Source: Candidatus Wallbacteria bacterium (GTDB lineage: Bacteria > Muiribacteriota > UBA6191 > JACPRK01). Taken from it: a DNA stretch of 54,774 nt. The notes beneath the pieces were generated by a model. It saw nothing but the letters and a program-made list of their open reading frames with translations. It had not been told where the DNA came from and made no database searches. The position numbers were made by a program, and so were the translations under genes. Of this stretch, positions 16,828 to 25,904 are shown piece by piece (position 1 is the stretch's first letter; each line of letters opens with the position of its first letter). The stretch covers positions 77,268 through 132,041 of the forward strand of contig JACQZN010000129.1 in assembly GCA_016213845.1 (NCBI GenBank). The letters run 5' to 3'.

Positions 16828-17622
16828 ATGCGTAACCACAGCCTCTTCCTGCTCATTTCGGTGACGATCATGTTGGCCTTTCCGGCGGCGTGCGGCGCGG
16901 CCCCGTCCCAGATTGGACCGACAGGTGGTCTTACGATTCCGGACCCCATGACGCTGGAACCCGAGCGCACCGAGGTGGGAATCACTCTCGAATCGTACGA
17001 CCAGCTCACGGCCAACTTCGACGTCGACACCAGCTACGACTTCAGCGGCAAGGTCAACGTCGGCGTCTATCACAACCTGGAGCTGGGGGTAGAGAAGACG
17101 TTCCGGCAGAAGACGACTTTCCGCGACCAACCCTACTGGTTCAGCGGCAAGATGCGGTTCCCGGTCGACACCTTCAATGTGGCCGTCGGCCTGCTCGCAC
17201 CGATCTCGGGGCCGGATGCCTCCTCGTTCTACTCGGTGGTGGGGTGGAAGTCGATCTGGGGCGGGTTCGGCGTCAACTTTGGCGGCAAGAAGTTCAGGGA
17301 GCTGACCACCAGTCAGCTCACGCAGGCGGGGATCTCCAAGTTCGGCGGCTTCAACCTGCAGCGCATCACGGTCCCCGGCCGCACGGGCACGGTGTTCACC
17401 GGGGAGGCCGACACCTTCTTCGGCCTGCTCGGCGTCAACTATCGGGTCTCTCGCAACATGTCGATCCTGGGGGACTTCGACGGCGACAGGTTTTCGGGCG
17501 GCTTCCGGTTCAACATCAAGGAGCTGATCCTGGACGCCGCCTACGTCGGGCAGAAGGAGATCGACAGCCTCTTCAGCCGCAACACGCAGAACGTGATGGT
17601 GACGTTGAGTCACCGGTTCTGA
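16828..17622 (+). CDS. Exported outer-membrane beta-barrel-like protein
   Basis: 264 residues from ATG 16828, with a signal peptide (LFLLISVTIMLAFPAACGAA) that includes an AAC-G sequence but not a clean lipobox. The mature part opens with IGPTGGLTIPDPMTLEPERTEVG, then alternates short polar/hydrophobic strands (VNVGVYHNLELGVEK, FGVNFGGKKFREL, FRFNIKELILDAAY) and ends with terminal Phe (MVTLSHRF), typical of outer-membrane barrels. The opening phrase recalls YjbH-like barrel proteins of exopolysaccharide gene sets, but I would not assign that name. It is divergent to the EF-hand gene and convergent with the next exported gene, and has no operon partner. Confidence 0.82.
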   Translation: MRNHSLFLLISVTIMLAFPAACGAAPSQIGPTGGLTIPDPMTLEPERTEVGITLESYDQLTANFDVDTSYDFSGKVNVGVYHNLELGVEKTFRQKTTFRDQPYWFSGKMRFPVDTFNVAVGLLAPISGPDASSFYSVVGWKSIWGGFGVNFGGKKFRELTTSQLTQAGISKFGGFNLQRITVPGRTGTVFTGEADTFFGLLGVNYRVSRNMSILGDFDGDRFSGGFRFNIKELILDAAYVGQKEIDSLFSRNTQNVMVTLSHRF

Positions 17623-17656
17623 TGCCAAGAATCGAGAATCGAGAAAGGCTGAGTGG

Positions 17657-19486
17657 CTAGCCCATCCAGGTCTCGAGATCGAGGCCCCAGTAGGGCCAGA
17701 GAGCGTAGGTGAAGACCGAAAGCGCCCAGAACTGGGAGGCGAGGTCGGGCTTCGCACCGGAGAGCAGGAAGGCCGACTCGGCTGTCCAGCTCGCCAGGAC
17801 ACGTTTGCGGATGGCGGCCAGCGCGGCCTTGTAGGGCTTTTTGCTCGAGGAGCGCCACGCCTTGGCGATGGCGTGGACGACGAGCGCGTGAGACCTCAGG
17901 TCGGATAGCGGTGCGCCGCCCTTTGTTGCGAGAACGGCTCCGGAATCGAGTGCGACGTGCTCGGCCAGAAGATGCTGCACCTGGTCCAGCGCCAGCCGCC
18001 GGTACCCAGCCTCCCGGAAGATCTCGTTCGCCTTGAAGAAGCCGAGCGCGGCCAGCCCGTGGGCGGCCGGAGCGCTGGCGGCGTCAGCAGGTGTGGAGGT
18101 GGGGTCGGGTGTGGCGAGCAGGGTAGCGAAGAGCCCCGCGGCCAGGGCCCGTGCCCGAGCGAGCGATTCGGGACCCGGCTCCAGTTCGTACAAACGGAGC
18201 GCAGCCAGCAAGCCTGCGGCCTCCCGGGCGCCCCAGCCGGGCTTCGAAGGCGCCGACGTCTCGCCGGCCGGCCGCCCGATCCAGTCCTTCTCGATCCGCC
18301 GCGCCTGCCCGTCGAGCCAGGCGCTCGTGTCCGAGGCAAGACTCTGGCCCGCGCCCAGCCAGAACGCTTCGGCCTTCCAGGTCCAGGTCGACTTGCGGTC
18401 GGTCTCCTGGGCGAAGAGCAGGCATGAAAGTTCGGGCGGCACCGCTTCGCGCGACGGTGCCTTGAGCGCAGCGAAGGCGGCCAGCGAGGTGGCGACGTCG
18501 GCTGGCGAACCCGATGCTGGGGCCTGGGGCCGGGCAGCGGCCTCTGTGGCGATCCGGAACAGGACCCGGCCCGCGGATGGCAGGACCCAGTCGGCGGCCA
18601 CGGGGTTCTCCAGGCCGGCCTGGAAGCGCCACTCTGCGGGCCCAGCGACGACGCCCAGCTCGAAGCTGGCCACCCCGTCGGCGCCGGTGTCGGCGTAGAT
18701 GGCCGTGGAACCACACCGCATGTACGTCCTCACCCCCTGGCGCGCCTGGGCACTCGTGACACCCAGGGCGTGTTTGCGGAAGACCAGCTCGTCGGCACGC
18801 AGCTTGAACAGGAGCGTGAGAGGTGTCTTGGCGTCGCTGGCGAAGCAGAGGTCTGGCGTCTCTCCGGGCCTGGGGAGCGCAAACACGTCCGTCGCGGCGG
18901 GCGCCTCATAGAGCCGAACGGCCGGTTTGGGTCCGATCAGCTCCAGCTCAGCCGGGTACTGCCTGCGGGCTCGATAGAGCACCGGATCTCCTGCCAGCAG
19001 AGCCTTCAGGAAACCAGCCAGCTCCTCGGATGGCCCCGAACCGGTGACGCGGTACTCGGCGGCGCCGACTCGTGCTCGAAGTACGCTTTTTTTCGGCAGC
19101 GGAGCCTCGGGATTCACGTCCCCGATCGGCTGGCCCGGCACCTCCTCGTCGGCGAGAGAGCTCGAGTCGGTCAGCCCTTTCAGAGCTTCGAGGCTGGCCC
19201 CGGAGGTCGCTCGGGCCGCCGGTGGCGCGTAGACGATCTCGACCCGGATCGACGGCGCCTCGTCCTGGGACTCGAAACCGTCGCTTTCGGAGGCCGGCTT
19301 CTTTGCCGGGAGCAGCTTCTCGAAGACGAGCGTGAGCTTCACCGAGCCTTTGAAGAACGCGGCGCCCGCCTCGGAGCGTTTCCAGGTCGACGTCGTGACC
19401 TTGACGGAATCGAGCGAAGCCAGGGCGGGCACGGCCAGGCAGGCCGCCAGGGCCCAAACGGCGCAGAGGGATCGAATGCACTTCAT
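17657..19486 (-). CDS. Exported protein of unknown function with helical C-terminal half
   Basis: 609 residues. The ATG 19486 has a GGGAG site nearby, and a signal peptide follows (KCIRSLCAVWALAACLAVPALA). The N-terminal half (about 30-330) is beta-rich and mixed; the C-terminal half (about 340-600) is mainly helical, Ala/Leu-rich, with periodic helix pairs (GLLAALRLYELEPGPESLARARALAAGLFATLL; HALVVHAIAKAWRSS), reminiscent of an alpha/alpha toroid such as those in glycan lyases or prenyltransferase-like folds. No catalytic motif stands out. The stop lies 34 bp from the stop of the convergent barrel gene. I do not recognise the family. Confidence 0.8.
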   Translation of the reverse strand: MKCIRSLCAVWALAACLAVPALASLDSVKVTTSTWKRSEAGAAFFKGSVKLTLVFEKLLPAKKPASESDGFESQDEAPSIRVEIVYAPPAARATSGASLEALKGLTDSSSLADEEVPGQPIGDVNPEAPLPKKSVLRARVGAAEYRVTGSGPSEELAGFLKALLAGDPVLYRARRQYPAELELIGPKPAVRLYEAPAATDVFALPRPGETPDLCFASDAKTPLTLLFKLRADELVFRKHALGVTSAQARQGVRTYMRCGSTAIYADTGADGVASFELGVVAGPAEWRFQAGLENPVAADWVLPSAGRVLFRIATEAAARPQAPASGSPADVATSLAAFAALKAPSREAVPPELSCLLFAQETDRKSTWTWKAEAFWLGAGQSLASDTSAWLDGQARRIEKDWIGRPAGETSAPSKPGWGAREAAGLLAALRLYELEPGPESLARARALAAGLFATLLATPDPTSTPADAASAPAAHGLAALGFFKANEIFREAGYRRLALDQVQHLLAEHVALDSGAVLATKGGAPLSDLRSHALVVHAIAKAWRSSSKKPYKAALAAIRKRVLASWTAESAFLLSGAKPDLASQFWALSVFTYALWPYWGLDLETWMG

Positions 19487-19648
19487 GGAAACTCCCTGGG
19501 GGTCGGCAGCCGGAGGCTGGGCGCCCGCGGCGCGCCGGTCGGCAGAAGCTCGAGCCGGCCTCGGAGGACGTTATCAGGGGGCCTTGCGATTTGCAATCGC
19601 CGCTGCTATACCTAGCGCGCACTGCGCCCCTGGCCCAGGAAGCTCCCG

Positions 19649-20419
19649 ATGAACGTACCCGAAATCGCCATCGCCCCCGACGCGCGCCTCGTGGGGTCGA
19701 AGGCGGCCAACGAGCTGCTCCGCGCGGCCCGCGAAACGCCGTCCCGCGGCGACCGGCTGCACGTGGCCTTCTCGGGAGGCTCCACGGCGCGCTATCTGCT
19801 GGCTGCGCTGGAAGACAAGTCGAACGCCGGCAACGTTCCGTGGGAGCGGCTCGACATCTACTGGAGCGACGAGCGCTGCGTGCCCGTCGAATCGGCCGAC
19901 AGCAACCACGGAGCGGCGCTGCGCCAGCTGCTCGATCGGCTGCCCCTGGCGCCCGAGCACCTGCACAAGCCGCCGGTCGAGGCCGGTGCTCCCAAGACAA
20001 TCGCGGCCAGCTACGAGGCGACCCTTCGGCTTGTCACCGGAACGTCGGCCCCGGCGATTCCGCGCTTCGACATCGTCTACCTGGGCCTGGGCCTCGACGC
20101 GCACATCGCCTCGCTCTTCCCTGGCTCCAAGGCTCTGGAGAACAAGGACCGCCTCGTGCTGCACACGCGGGCGCCGGTGCAGCCGATAGAGCGGATCAGC
20201 TTCTCGCCGGCGGTGCTGCTGGCGGCCAATCGCGTCGTGCTCCTGGCATGCGGCCAGGAGAAAGCCGCGGTCGTCAAGGAGGTCCTGGAGTCGCCGCCGG
20301 ACCCGTCGCGGCTACCGGCCCAGCTTCTGCTCTCGGCCCGAGGACGCGTGCTCTGGTTCCTCGACACGGCCGCCGCGTCACTCTTGTCGCCCCGGAGCGC
20401 ACCCCTTTCGACCTGGTGA
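19649..20419 (+). CDS. pgl: 6-phosphogluconolactonase
   Basis: 256 residues, the usual length of DevB-type lactonases. Hallmarks are FSGGSTARY (about 43-51), WSDERCVP (about 73-80) and LGLGLDAHIASLFPG (about 150-164), which carry the phosphate-binding and catalytic residues. The enzyme hydrolyses 6-phospho-D-glucono-1,5-lactone in the oxidative pentose phosphate pathway (cytoplasm) and thus supplies NADPH. Zwf and Gnd are not in the window. The stop TGA overlaps GTG 20416, a possible earlier start of pcs, so it heads the pcs-ole operon. NADPH and acyl-lipid genes together make metabolic sense, although the link is inference. Confidence 0.92.
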   Translation: MNVPEIAIAPDARLVGSKAANELLRAARETPSRGDRLHVAFSGGSTARYLLAALEDKSNAGNVPWERLDIYWSDERCVPVESADSNHGAALRQLLDRLPLAPEHLHKPPVEAGAPKTIAASYEATLRLVTGTSAPAIPRFDIVYLGLGLDAHIASLFPGSKALENKDRLVLHTRAPVQPIERISFSPAVLLAANRVVLLACGQEKAAVVKEVLESPPDPSRLPAQLLLSARGRVLWFLDTAAASLLSPRSAPLSTW

Positions 20420-20439
20420 CGCCGGTGGGCCCGCTCCAG

Positions 20440-21156
20440 ATGACCGACCGAACGCGCGCCGTGCTCTCCTGGTGCGTGCACCTCTACACGGGGCTGGGGC
20501 TGCCGATCGCGTTCCTGGGGCTCCTGGCCGCCGTGAACGCCGATGCCCGAGCCGCCTTCTGGTGGATGTTCGCGGCCTTCTTCATCGACTGCACCGACGG
20601 CACGCTCGCCCGCGCCGTGGACGTTCGCCGGGGCGCTCCCGATTTCGACGGGCGAAAGCTGGACGACATCACCGACTACCTCAACTACGTCTTCGTGCCG
20701 CTCTACCTGGCATGGCGCCTGGAGCTAGTCGGGGAGACGGGGCTTCCCGCGCTCCTGCTAGCACTGCTGGCCAGCGGCTACGGCTTCTGCTCGGAGCGCG
20801 CGAAGACCGACGACGGCTACTTCACCGGATTTCCGTCGTACTGGAACGTCGCCGTGCTCTACGCCTATCTGCTCGGGCTGCCCCGCTGGACCAACGCGCT
20901 GGTCTTCGCGCTCCTGGCGCTCGCGGTGTTCGCTCCCCTCAAGTGCCTCTACCCGTCGAAGACCCCGCACTTCCAGAAGCTCAACGTTGTGCTCACGTGC
21001 GTCTGGTTCTTTGCCATCTTCGTCGTGCTGCTCCAGCTCGATCACCCGCCCAGGGGGCTCGTCACGGCCTCGCTGGCGTATGTGGCGTACTACTTCGGGA
21101 TGTCGTTCTGGCTCCAGTTCGGGGCCGCCAGCTCGCCGGAGGCGACCCCAGCATGA
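20440..21156 (+). CDS. pcs: Phosphatidylcholine synthase (CDP-alcohol phosphatidyltransferase family)
   Basis: 238 residues from ATG 20440; GTG 20416, overlapping the pgl stop, would add eight codons. The family signature is the long-spacer form, DG-x2-AR-x12-G-x3-D-x3-D, with Asp53, Gly54, Ala57, Arg58, Gly71, Asp75 and Asp79. This spacing and the phrase FDGRKLDDITDYLNYVFVP match bacterial Pcs, which condenses CDP-diacylglycerol with choline to give phosphatidylcholine and CMP. About seven hydrophobic segments place it in the cytoplasmic membrane (WWMFAAFFI, LLLALLASGYGF, ALVFALLALAVFAPL, CVWFFAIFVVLLQ). The stop overlaps oleB (ATGA), making it part of the same transcript. Confidence 0.9.
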   Translation: MTDRTRAVLSWCVHLYTGLGLPIAFLGLLAAVNADARAAFWWMFAAFFIDCTDGTLARAVDVRRGAPDFDGRKLDDITDYLNYVFVPLYLAWRLELVGETGLPALLLALLASGYGFCSERAKTDDGYFTGFPSYWNVAVLYAYLLGLPRWTNALVFALLALAVFAPLKCLYPSKTPHFQKLNVVLTCVWFFAIFVVLLQLDHPPRGLVTASLAYVAYYFGMSFWLQFGAASSPEATPA

Positions 21157-22049
21157 TCCCGGACACTGCGCCATTCAGACATCTTTACCCTTTCCAGTCG
21201 CATTGGTCAGAGACGCCCGGCGCCCGCCAGCACTACGTCGACGAGGGAAGCGGGGAGCCCGTCCTGATGCTGCACGGGAACCCGACCTGGTCCTTCTACT
21301 ACCGGAATCTGGTACTCGGCTTGAGGGACCGCTGGCGCGCCATCGCCCTCGACCACGTCGGATGCGGCCTCTCCGACAAGCCCCAGGAGTACGCCTACAC
21401 GCTCGCCACGCATGTCGCCAACGTGGAACGGCTGGTCGAGCGACTCGAGCTCGACCGGATCACGCTGATACTGCACGACTGGGGCGGGCCCATCGGGATG
21501 GGTTTCGCCACGCGCAATCCCGGGAAAGTCCGGCGGATCGTCCTGTTGAATACGGCGGCCTATACGCGCCCGGCCGGTCTCTACTTCCCCTGGACCATCC
21601 AGAGCTGCCGTATTCCGGTCTTCGGCGACCTGGCCATCCGGGGCATGAACACCTTCTGCCTGGCGGCGCTTCACTGGGCAACCGCCCATCCGGAGCGATT
21701 GACTCCAGATGTGAAGGCGGGGTACCTCGCTCCGTACGACTCCTGGGCCAACCGCGTCGCCGTACACCGCTTCGTCCAGGACATTCCCTTCGGTCCTTCC
21801 GACCCGAGCTTCGTCGAAATCCAGCGCATCGAAAGAGCGCTCCCAGCCCTGCGCGATCGTCCGATGCTCATCGCCTGGGGGATGAAGGACTTCTGCTTCC
21901 ACCCGGGGTTCCTCGATCGGTTCATCGAGCTCTTCCCGGCGGCAGCGGTGGAACGGTTCGCCGACGCAGGCCACTACGTCCTGGAGGACGCCCACGAGCG
22001 GATCGTTCCCCGGATCGCCCGCTTCCTGGAGGAGAATCCGCTGCGGTGA
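21153..22049 (+). CDS. oleB: OleB: alpha/beta-hydrolase beta-lactone decarboxylase of olefin biosynthesis
   Basis: 298 residues. The haloalkane-dehalogenase-like OleB features are present: the oxyanion phrase HGNPTW (41-46), nucleophile Asp109 in LILHDWGGP, and His274 in DAGHYVLED; the third acidic residue should be in the KDF segment after residue 245. Known family role: splits the cis-beta-lactone made by OleC into CO2 and a cis-olefin. Context is strong: oleC, oleD and oleA all lie within 4 kb. ATG 21153 overlaps the pcs stop (ATGA) and has GGAGG about 11 nt upstream. A stand-alone dehalogenase is the sequence alternative, made unlikely by the gene order. Confidence 0.92.
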   Translation: MIPDTAPFRHLYPFQSHWSETPGARQHYVDEGSGEPVLMLHGNPTWSFYYRNLVLGLRDRWRAIALDHVGCGLSDKPQEYAYTLATHVANVERLVERLELDRITLILHDWGGPIGMGFATRNPGKVRRIVLLNTAAYTRPAGLYFPWTIQSCRIPVFGDLAIRGMNTFCLAALHWATAHPERLTPDVKAGYLAPYDSWANRVAVHRFVQDIPFGPSDPSFVEIQRIERALPALRDRPMLIAWGMKDFCFHPGFLDRFIELFPAAAVERFADAGHYVLEDAHERIVPRIARFLEENPLR

Positions 22050-23710
22050 CGACGGCCATCGGAGGCGTCAACGTCGCCGCCTACCTGCCGCTGAGAGCGC
22101 GCCAGACGCCCCACAAGCGGGCCGTTGTCTTCCCCGCGGGCCGGGACGCCGCCGGCCGTGTCGCCTACTCGCATCTGACCTTCGCGCAGCTCGACCGCGA
22201 GGCCGACCGGCTGGCGCACGGTTTCGTGGAACTGGGGCTGGGGCGCGGCGTACGCACGGCGATGATGGTGCGCCCTTCGCTGGAGTTCGTGGCGATCGCG
22301 TTCGCGCTCTTCAAGGTCGGCGCCGTGCCGATCTTCGTGGACCCGGGGATGGGGCGCGGCGCGATGCTGGCCTGCTTCCGGGAAGCCGCGCCGAAGGGGT
22401 TCATCGGAATCGCACGCGCGCAGCTGGCCCGGTTCCTGTTTCCATCGGCCTTCCGCAGCGTGACGATTCCGATCCTGGTCGGAGGCGGCTGGGGGCTGGG
22501 CGCCACTCCGCTGGAAAGGCTCGGCGCCGGCAAGACGGGCGAGTTCCCCGTCGCCGACACGGGCGCCGACGAGACGGCCGCAATCTTCTTCACCTCCGGC
22601 AGCACCGGCGTGCCAAAGGGAGTGCCCTTCACTCACGGGATGATCCAGGGCCAGGTTTCGTTGCAGCAGCGCGCCTACGGCATCGGAACCGACGAAGTCG
22701 ATCTGACCGCGTTTCCGGTCTTCGTGCTCTTCAGCACGGCCTTCGGGGCGACGGCCGTCATCCCCGACATGGACCCGACGCGGCCGGCCCAGGTCGATCC
22801 GGCCCGGATCGTGGAAGCGATCGAGAACCAGGGAGTTACGCACACCTTCGGCTCCCCGGCAATCTGGACCCGGGTCGGCCGCTGGTGCGAGGAACGGAAC
22901 ATCCAGCTGCCGTCCGTGCGGCGCATCCTGATGGCAGGCGCTCCGGTCCCCGGTAAGCTCCTCCAGACCTGGCGCAAGCTCCTCCCCAACGGCGAGGTGC
23001 ACACCCCCTACGGCGCCACCGAGTGCCTGGGAGTCAGCACCATCTCGGGCTCGGAGGTGCTCGACGAGACGTGGGCGGCCAGCCGGGAAGGCGCGGGCAC
23101 CTGTGTCGGACGCCCTCTCCCCGAAAACCAAGTCCGCATCCTGAGGATCACCGACGAGCCCGTGGCGCTGGGTCCCGAGGGCTGGGGGCCGCACGAGCTG
23201 CCGGGTGGAGAGGTCGGCGAGATCACAGTGCGGGGGCCGCTGGCGGCCCGGGAGTACCTCGAGCGCCCCGACCACACGCGGCTGTCCAAGATCGCCGACG
23301 GCGACGGCTTCTGGCACCGGATGGGGGACCTGGGCTACTTCGACGAGCGTGGGCGGCTCTGGTTCTGCGGCCGCAAGGCGCACCGGGTCACACGGCAGGG
23401 TCGGATGCTCTTCTCGGTGCAGGTCGAGGGCCACTTCAACGGCACGGAAGGCGTCTTCCGGACCGCGCTGGTCGGCGTGCCGTCTCCGACGCTCGGCCAG
23501 GCGGCGGTGCTGGTCGTCGAGCCCGAGCCGGGCTTCGCGCGCGATCGCCAGAGCTGGGCCCGCGAGCTCTTGGAGCGCGCCCGGGCGCGGTCGGTTCCCA
23601 TCGACCACGTGCTCTTCCACCCGGGCTTTCCCGTGGACGTGCGCCACAACGCCAAGATCCGTCGCGAGGACCTGGCCGTCTGGGCGGCCGGGCAGTTACC
23701 GACCTCATGA
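22046..23710 (+). CDS. oleC: OleC: ATP-dependent beta-lactone synthetase of olefin biosynthesis
   Basis: 554 residues of the ANL (acyl/aryl-CoA ligase) superfamily, with the P-loop TSGSTGVPKG at 183-192, a YGATE motif (about 333), and the hinge motif GDLGYFDERGRLWFCGRK. It is slightly shorter than typical acyl-CoA ligases, as OleC is. Known role: converts 2-alkyl-3-hydroxyalkanoate to a cis-beta-lactone with ATP. GTG 22046 overlaps the oleB stop (GTGA), and a GGAGGAG site lies about 13 nt upstream. Its stop overlaps oleD, so the trio is translationally coupled. Confidence 0.93.
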   Translation: MTTAIGGVNVAAYLPLRARQTPHKRAVVFPAGRDAAGRVAYSHLTFAQLDREADRLAHGFVELGLGRGVRTAMMVRPSLEFVAIAFALFKVGAVPIFVDPGMGRGAMLACFREAAPKGFIGIARAQLARFLFPSAFRSVTIPILVGGGWGLGATPLERLGAGKTGEFPVADTGADETAAIFFTSGSTGVPKGVPFTHGMIQGQVSLQQRAYGIGTDEVDLTAFPVFVLFSTAFGATAVIPDMDPTRPAQVDPARIVEAIENQGVTHTFGSPAIWTRVGRWCEERNIQLPSVRRILMAGAPVPGKLLQTWRKLLPNGEVHTPYGATECLGVSTISGSEVLDETWAASREGAGTCVGRPLPENQVRILRITDEPVALGPEGWGPHELPGGEVGEITVRGPLAAREYLERPDHTRLSKIADGDGFWHRMGDLGYFDERGRLWFCGRKAHRVTRQGRMLFSVQVEGHFNGTEGVFRTALVGVPSPTLGQAAVLVVEPEPGFARDRQSWARELLERARARSVPIDHVLFHPGFPVDVRHNAKIRREDLAVWAAGQLPTS

Positions 23711-24690
23711 GAGCCCTGGTCACGGGCGGCGGTGGGTTCCTCGGCCGATTCATCGTCGAGCGGCTGAGGGCGCAGAACGATGACGTCACCGTGCTGGCCA
23801 GGGGCAGCTATCCCGACCTGGAGCGATTGGGTGTGCGCTGCGAGCGCGGCGACATTGCGGACCGCGCCGCGGTGCGGAAGGCGTGCGAGGGCCGAGACAC
23901 GGTCTTCCACGTGGCGGCACGCGTCGGGTTCGCCGGGAGTCGCGAAGATTTCTGGGCCGCCAACGTGGCCGGCACGGACAACGTACTGGAAGCGTGCCGG
24001 GAGGCCGGTGTGCGCAAGCTCGTCTTCACCAGCTCGCCCAGCGTGATCTTCGACGGTCGCGACCAGGCTGGGCTGGACGAATCCACGCCTTACCCTGCTA
24101 GCTTCCTGGCACTCTATCCGGAGACGAAGGCAGAATCGGAGCGGCGCGTGCTGGCAGCCAACGGCATCGGCGGCCTTACCACGACCGCGTTGAGGCCCCA
24201 CATCATTTTCGGCCCCCGGGACGCGAGCCTGCTGCCCAGGCTGGTCGACCGGGCGCGCCGCGGTCAGCTCTTGCAAGTCGGCGACGGTTCGAACCTCGTC
24301 GACGTGGTCTATGTCGAGAACGCCGCCGAAGCCCACGTGCAGGCTGCCGCGTCCAACGAGGTCGCCGGAAAGGCGTACTTCGTCACTCAGGGTCAGCCCG
24401 TGCGGCTCTGGGACTTCATTGGCGGCCTGCTGAAGCGGCTGGGCCTGCCCGGAGTGCGGGCGCGTATCCCCTTTTCGGCAGCCTACGCCCTGGGCGCCGC
24501 CAGCGAAGCGACCTATCGGGCGCTCGGCCTGGCTGGCGAACCGCGCATTACCCGCTTCCTCGCTTGCGAGCTGGCCCACTCCCACTACTACAGCATCGAG
24601 CGCGCCCGCCGAGACTTCGGCTACACCCCGCGTGTCTCCATCGCCGAGGGCCTCGACCGCCTCGCCGCCTGGTGGAAGACGCAGCAGTAG
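23707..24690 (+). CDS. oleD: OleD: NADPH-dependent 2-alkyl-3-ketoalkanoate reductase of olefin biosynthesis
   Basis: 327 residues of the extended SDR/3-beta-hydroxysteroid-dehydrogenase-like family: Rossmann motif TGGGGFLG at 6-13, a TSSPS segment near 110, and the catalytic Tyr137/Lys141 (YPETK). Known role: reduces the beta-keto acid formed by OleA to the beta-hydroxy acid used by OleC. ATG 23707 overlaps the oleC stop by ATGA. The C-terminal helices (ARIPFSAAYALGAASEATYRAL) are typical of the OleD/3beta-HSD subgroup, which often associates with membranes. After the stop begins a short-word repeat that runs into the end of the convergent oleA. Confidence 0.92.
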   Translation: MRALVTGGGGFLGRFIVERLRAQNDDVTVLARGSYPDLERLGVRCERGDIADRAAVRKACEGRDTVFHVAARVGFAGSREDFWAANVAGTDNVLEACREAGVRKLVFTSSPSVIFDGRDQAGLDESTPYPASFLALYPETKAESERRVLAANGIGGLTTTALRPHIIFGPRDASLLPRLVDRARRGQLLQVGDGSNLVDVVYVENAAEAHVQAAASNEVAGKAYFVTQGQPVRLWDFIGGLLKRLGLPGVRARIPFSAAYALGAASEATYRALGLAGEPRITRFLACELAHSHYYSIERARRDFGYTPRVSIAEGLDRLAAWWKTQQ

Positions 24691-24767
24691 GCTTCAGGAA
24701 TCAGGGATCAGGCTTCGAGCCTCAAGCCTCAAACCTCACTCCTCAAGCCTCAAGCCTCAAGCCTCAC
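24691..24767. repeat. Short-word repeat (CCTCAAGCC type) between oleD and oleA
   Basis: A roughly 75-bp stretch consists of repeated CAGG/AGCCTCAAGCCTCA words in the gap between the two convergent ole stops. The TGA of oleA (complement of 24764-24766) is inside the last unit. It is the reverse-complement kin of the 4924-4978 array. Confidence 0.82.
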
Positions 24768-25783
24768 CAGATTGCCCCGCCCATGATGACCACGATGCCG
24801 CTGCCGATCGAGTTGATGGCGATCTTCTGACCGGTCTGGAGCAAGCCCTGCTCCTGGGCGAGGGACCACGTGATCGGCACGGTGCAGGTGCCGATGTTTC
24901 CCAGGCGCTCGAAGGTCGTGGGGTTGGTCTCCTTGCTGAGCCCCAGGTTGTCGCACATCAGGTCCCGGTGCATGCGGCTCACCTGGTGGAAGAGCGACAG
25001 ACCCACATCCGAAGACTTCCAACCGACTTCCTTCTGGAAGGCCTCCCAGCACTTCTTGGCTGGCTCCAGGCCCGCCATCAGCAGCCCCCAGCAGTCCGTC
25101 AGCACGGGTCCATCGGGAACCTGCAGGCGGCAGAGCCGGTTGTGCTGCGAAAAGGTCATCTGGGTGGCGCCCAGGAACCGGTGCTCCGTGCTGGAGATCG
25201 AGCGATCCGTGAGGACGGCGGCGGCGGCCCCGGAACCCATCGTCAACGTCGCAAAGGTCTTCTCGAAGAAGGCCTTTGCCGGATTGTCATTCAGCTGGGC
25301 GATGGTCGCATCCAACGCCGGGTAGATGTCTTCGGAGGTGACGACTATTCCAGCCTTGATCTGGCCGAGCTGGATCTTGTTGGCGACCTCGATCAGCCCG
25401 TTGACCCAGCCGGCGCAGGCGTTGGTGATGTCGTGGGCGTCCGCCGTGTAGGGCAGCCCCAGATTCTCATGGCAGATGACGGCAGTCGCTGGCTCCACGT
25501 TCTCGTGAGAGATGGAGCACACCACGATGGCGCCGACGTCATGGGGCTGCAGGTTCGTGCGGTCCAGTGCAAGCCGGGCAACCGAGGACGCCGAGCGGCT
25601 GAGCAGATCACCGCGCTCCCAGAGACGCCGTTCCCCGATGCCGGTCTTCTCGCGAAGAAAGCCGGGCTTCATCCCCAGTTTCTCGTAGCAGCGCGCAACC
25701 CTCTCCTCGAGTTGCTCTGAGGTGACAACCAGGGGCGGCAACTCGTGGGCTAGCGATTCGATGTGGACGCGATCGTAGAGCAT
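24764..25783 (-). CDS. oleA: OleA: acyl-CoA Claisen condensing enzyme (thiolase-fold) of olefin biosynthesis
   Basis: 339 residues from ATG 25783, which aligns with the start and length (338) of the characterised Xanthomonas OleA; ATG 25816 would add eleven codons. Active-site residues of the family are all present: nucleophile Cys123 in TNACAGW, Glu97 in NVEPAT, His266 in FHQVSR and Asn324 in INSIGSG. OleA joins two fatty acyl-CoAs to a 2-alkyl-3-ketoacid, the first step of long-chain olefin synthesis; FabH is the distant alternative but the ole context decides. It is transcribed convergent to oleBCD from its own promoter in 25784-26009, an uncommon layout compared with oleABCD in one operon. 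Confidence 0.92.
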   Translation of the reverse strand: MLYDRVHIESLAHELPPLVVTSEQLEERVARCYEKLGMKPGFLREKTGIGERRLWERGDLLSRSASSVARLALDRTNLQPHDVGAIVVCSISHENVEPATAVICHENLGLPYTADAHDITNACAGWVNGLIEVANKIQLGQIKAGIVVTSEDIYPALDATIAQLNDNPAKAFFEKTFATLTMGSGAAAAVLTDRSISSTEHRFLGATQMTFSQHNRLCRLQVPDGPVLTDCWGLLMAGLEPAKKCWEAFQKEVGWKSSDVGLSLFHQVSRMHRDLMCDNLGLSKETNPTTFERLGNIGTCTVPITWSLAQEQGLLQTGQKIAINSIGSGIVVIMGGAIW

Positions 25784-25904
25784 GGAGATCTTGGGCCCTC
25801 CGTGGAGTGTCGACATCCGATTCTACGCCATGCGCCACCGGCATGCGAGAGATTTCGGCTTCAACCTCGACGGGCCCAGCTCCAGACTCCCCAGTCGACT
25901 TGCA

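Noticed and set aside
21153..22049. Haloalkane dehalogenase as the function of the alpha/beta hydrolase
   Set aside because: The Asp nucleophile and HGNPTW are shared, but the direct coupling to oleC and oleD makes OleB far more likely.
24691..24767. CRISPR-like array from the repeated CCTCAAGCC words
   Set aside because: Units are 7-14 bp directly adjacent with no unique spacers and no cas genes.
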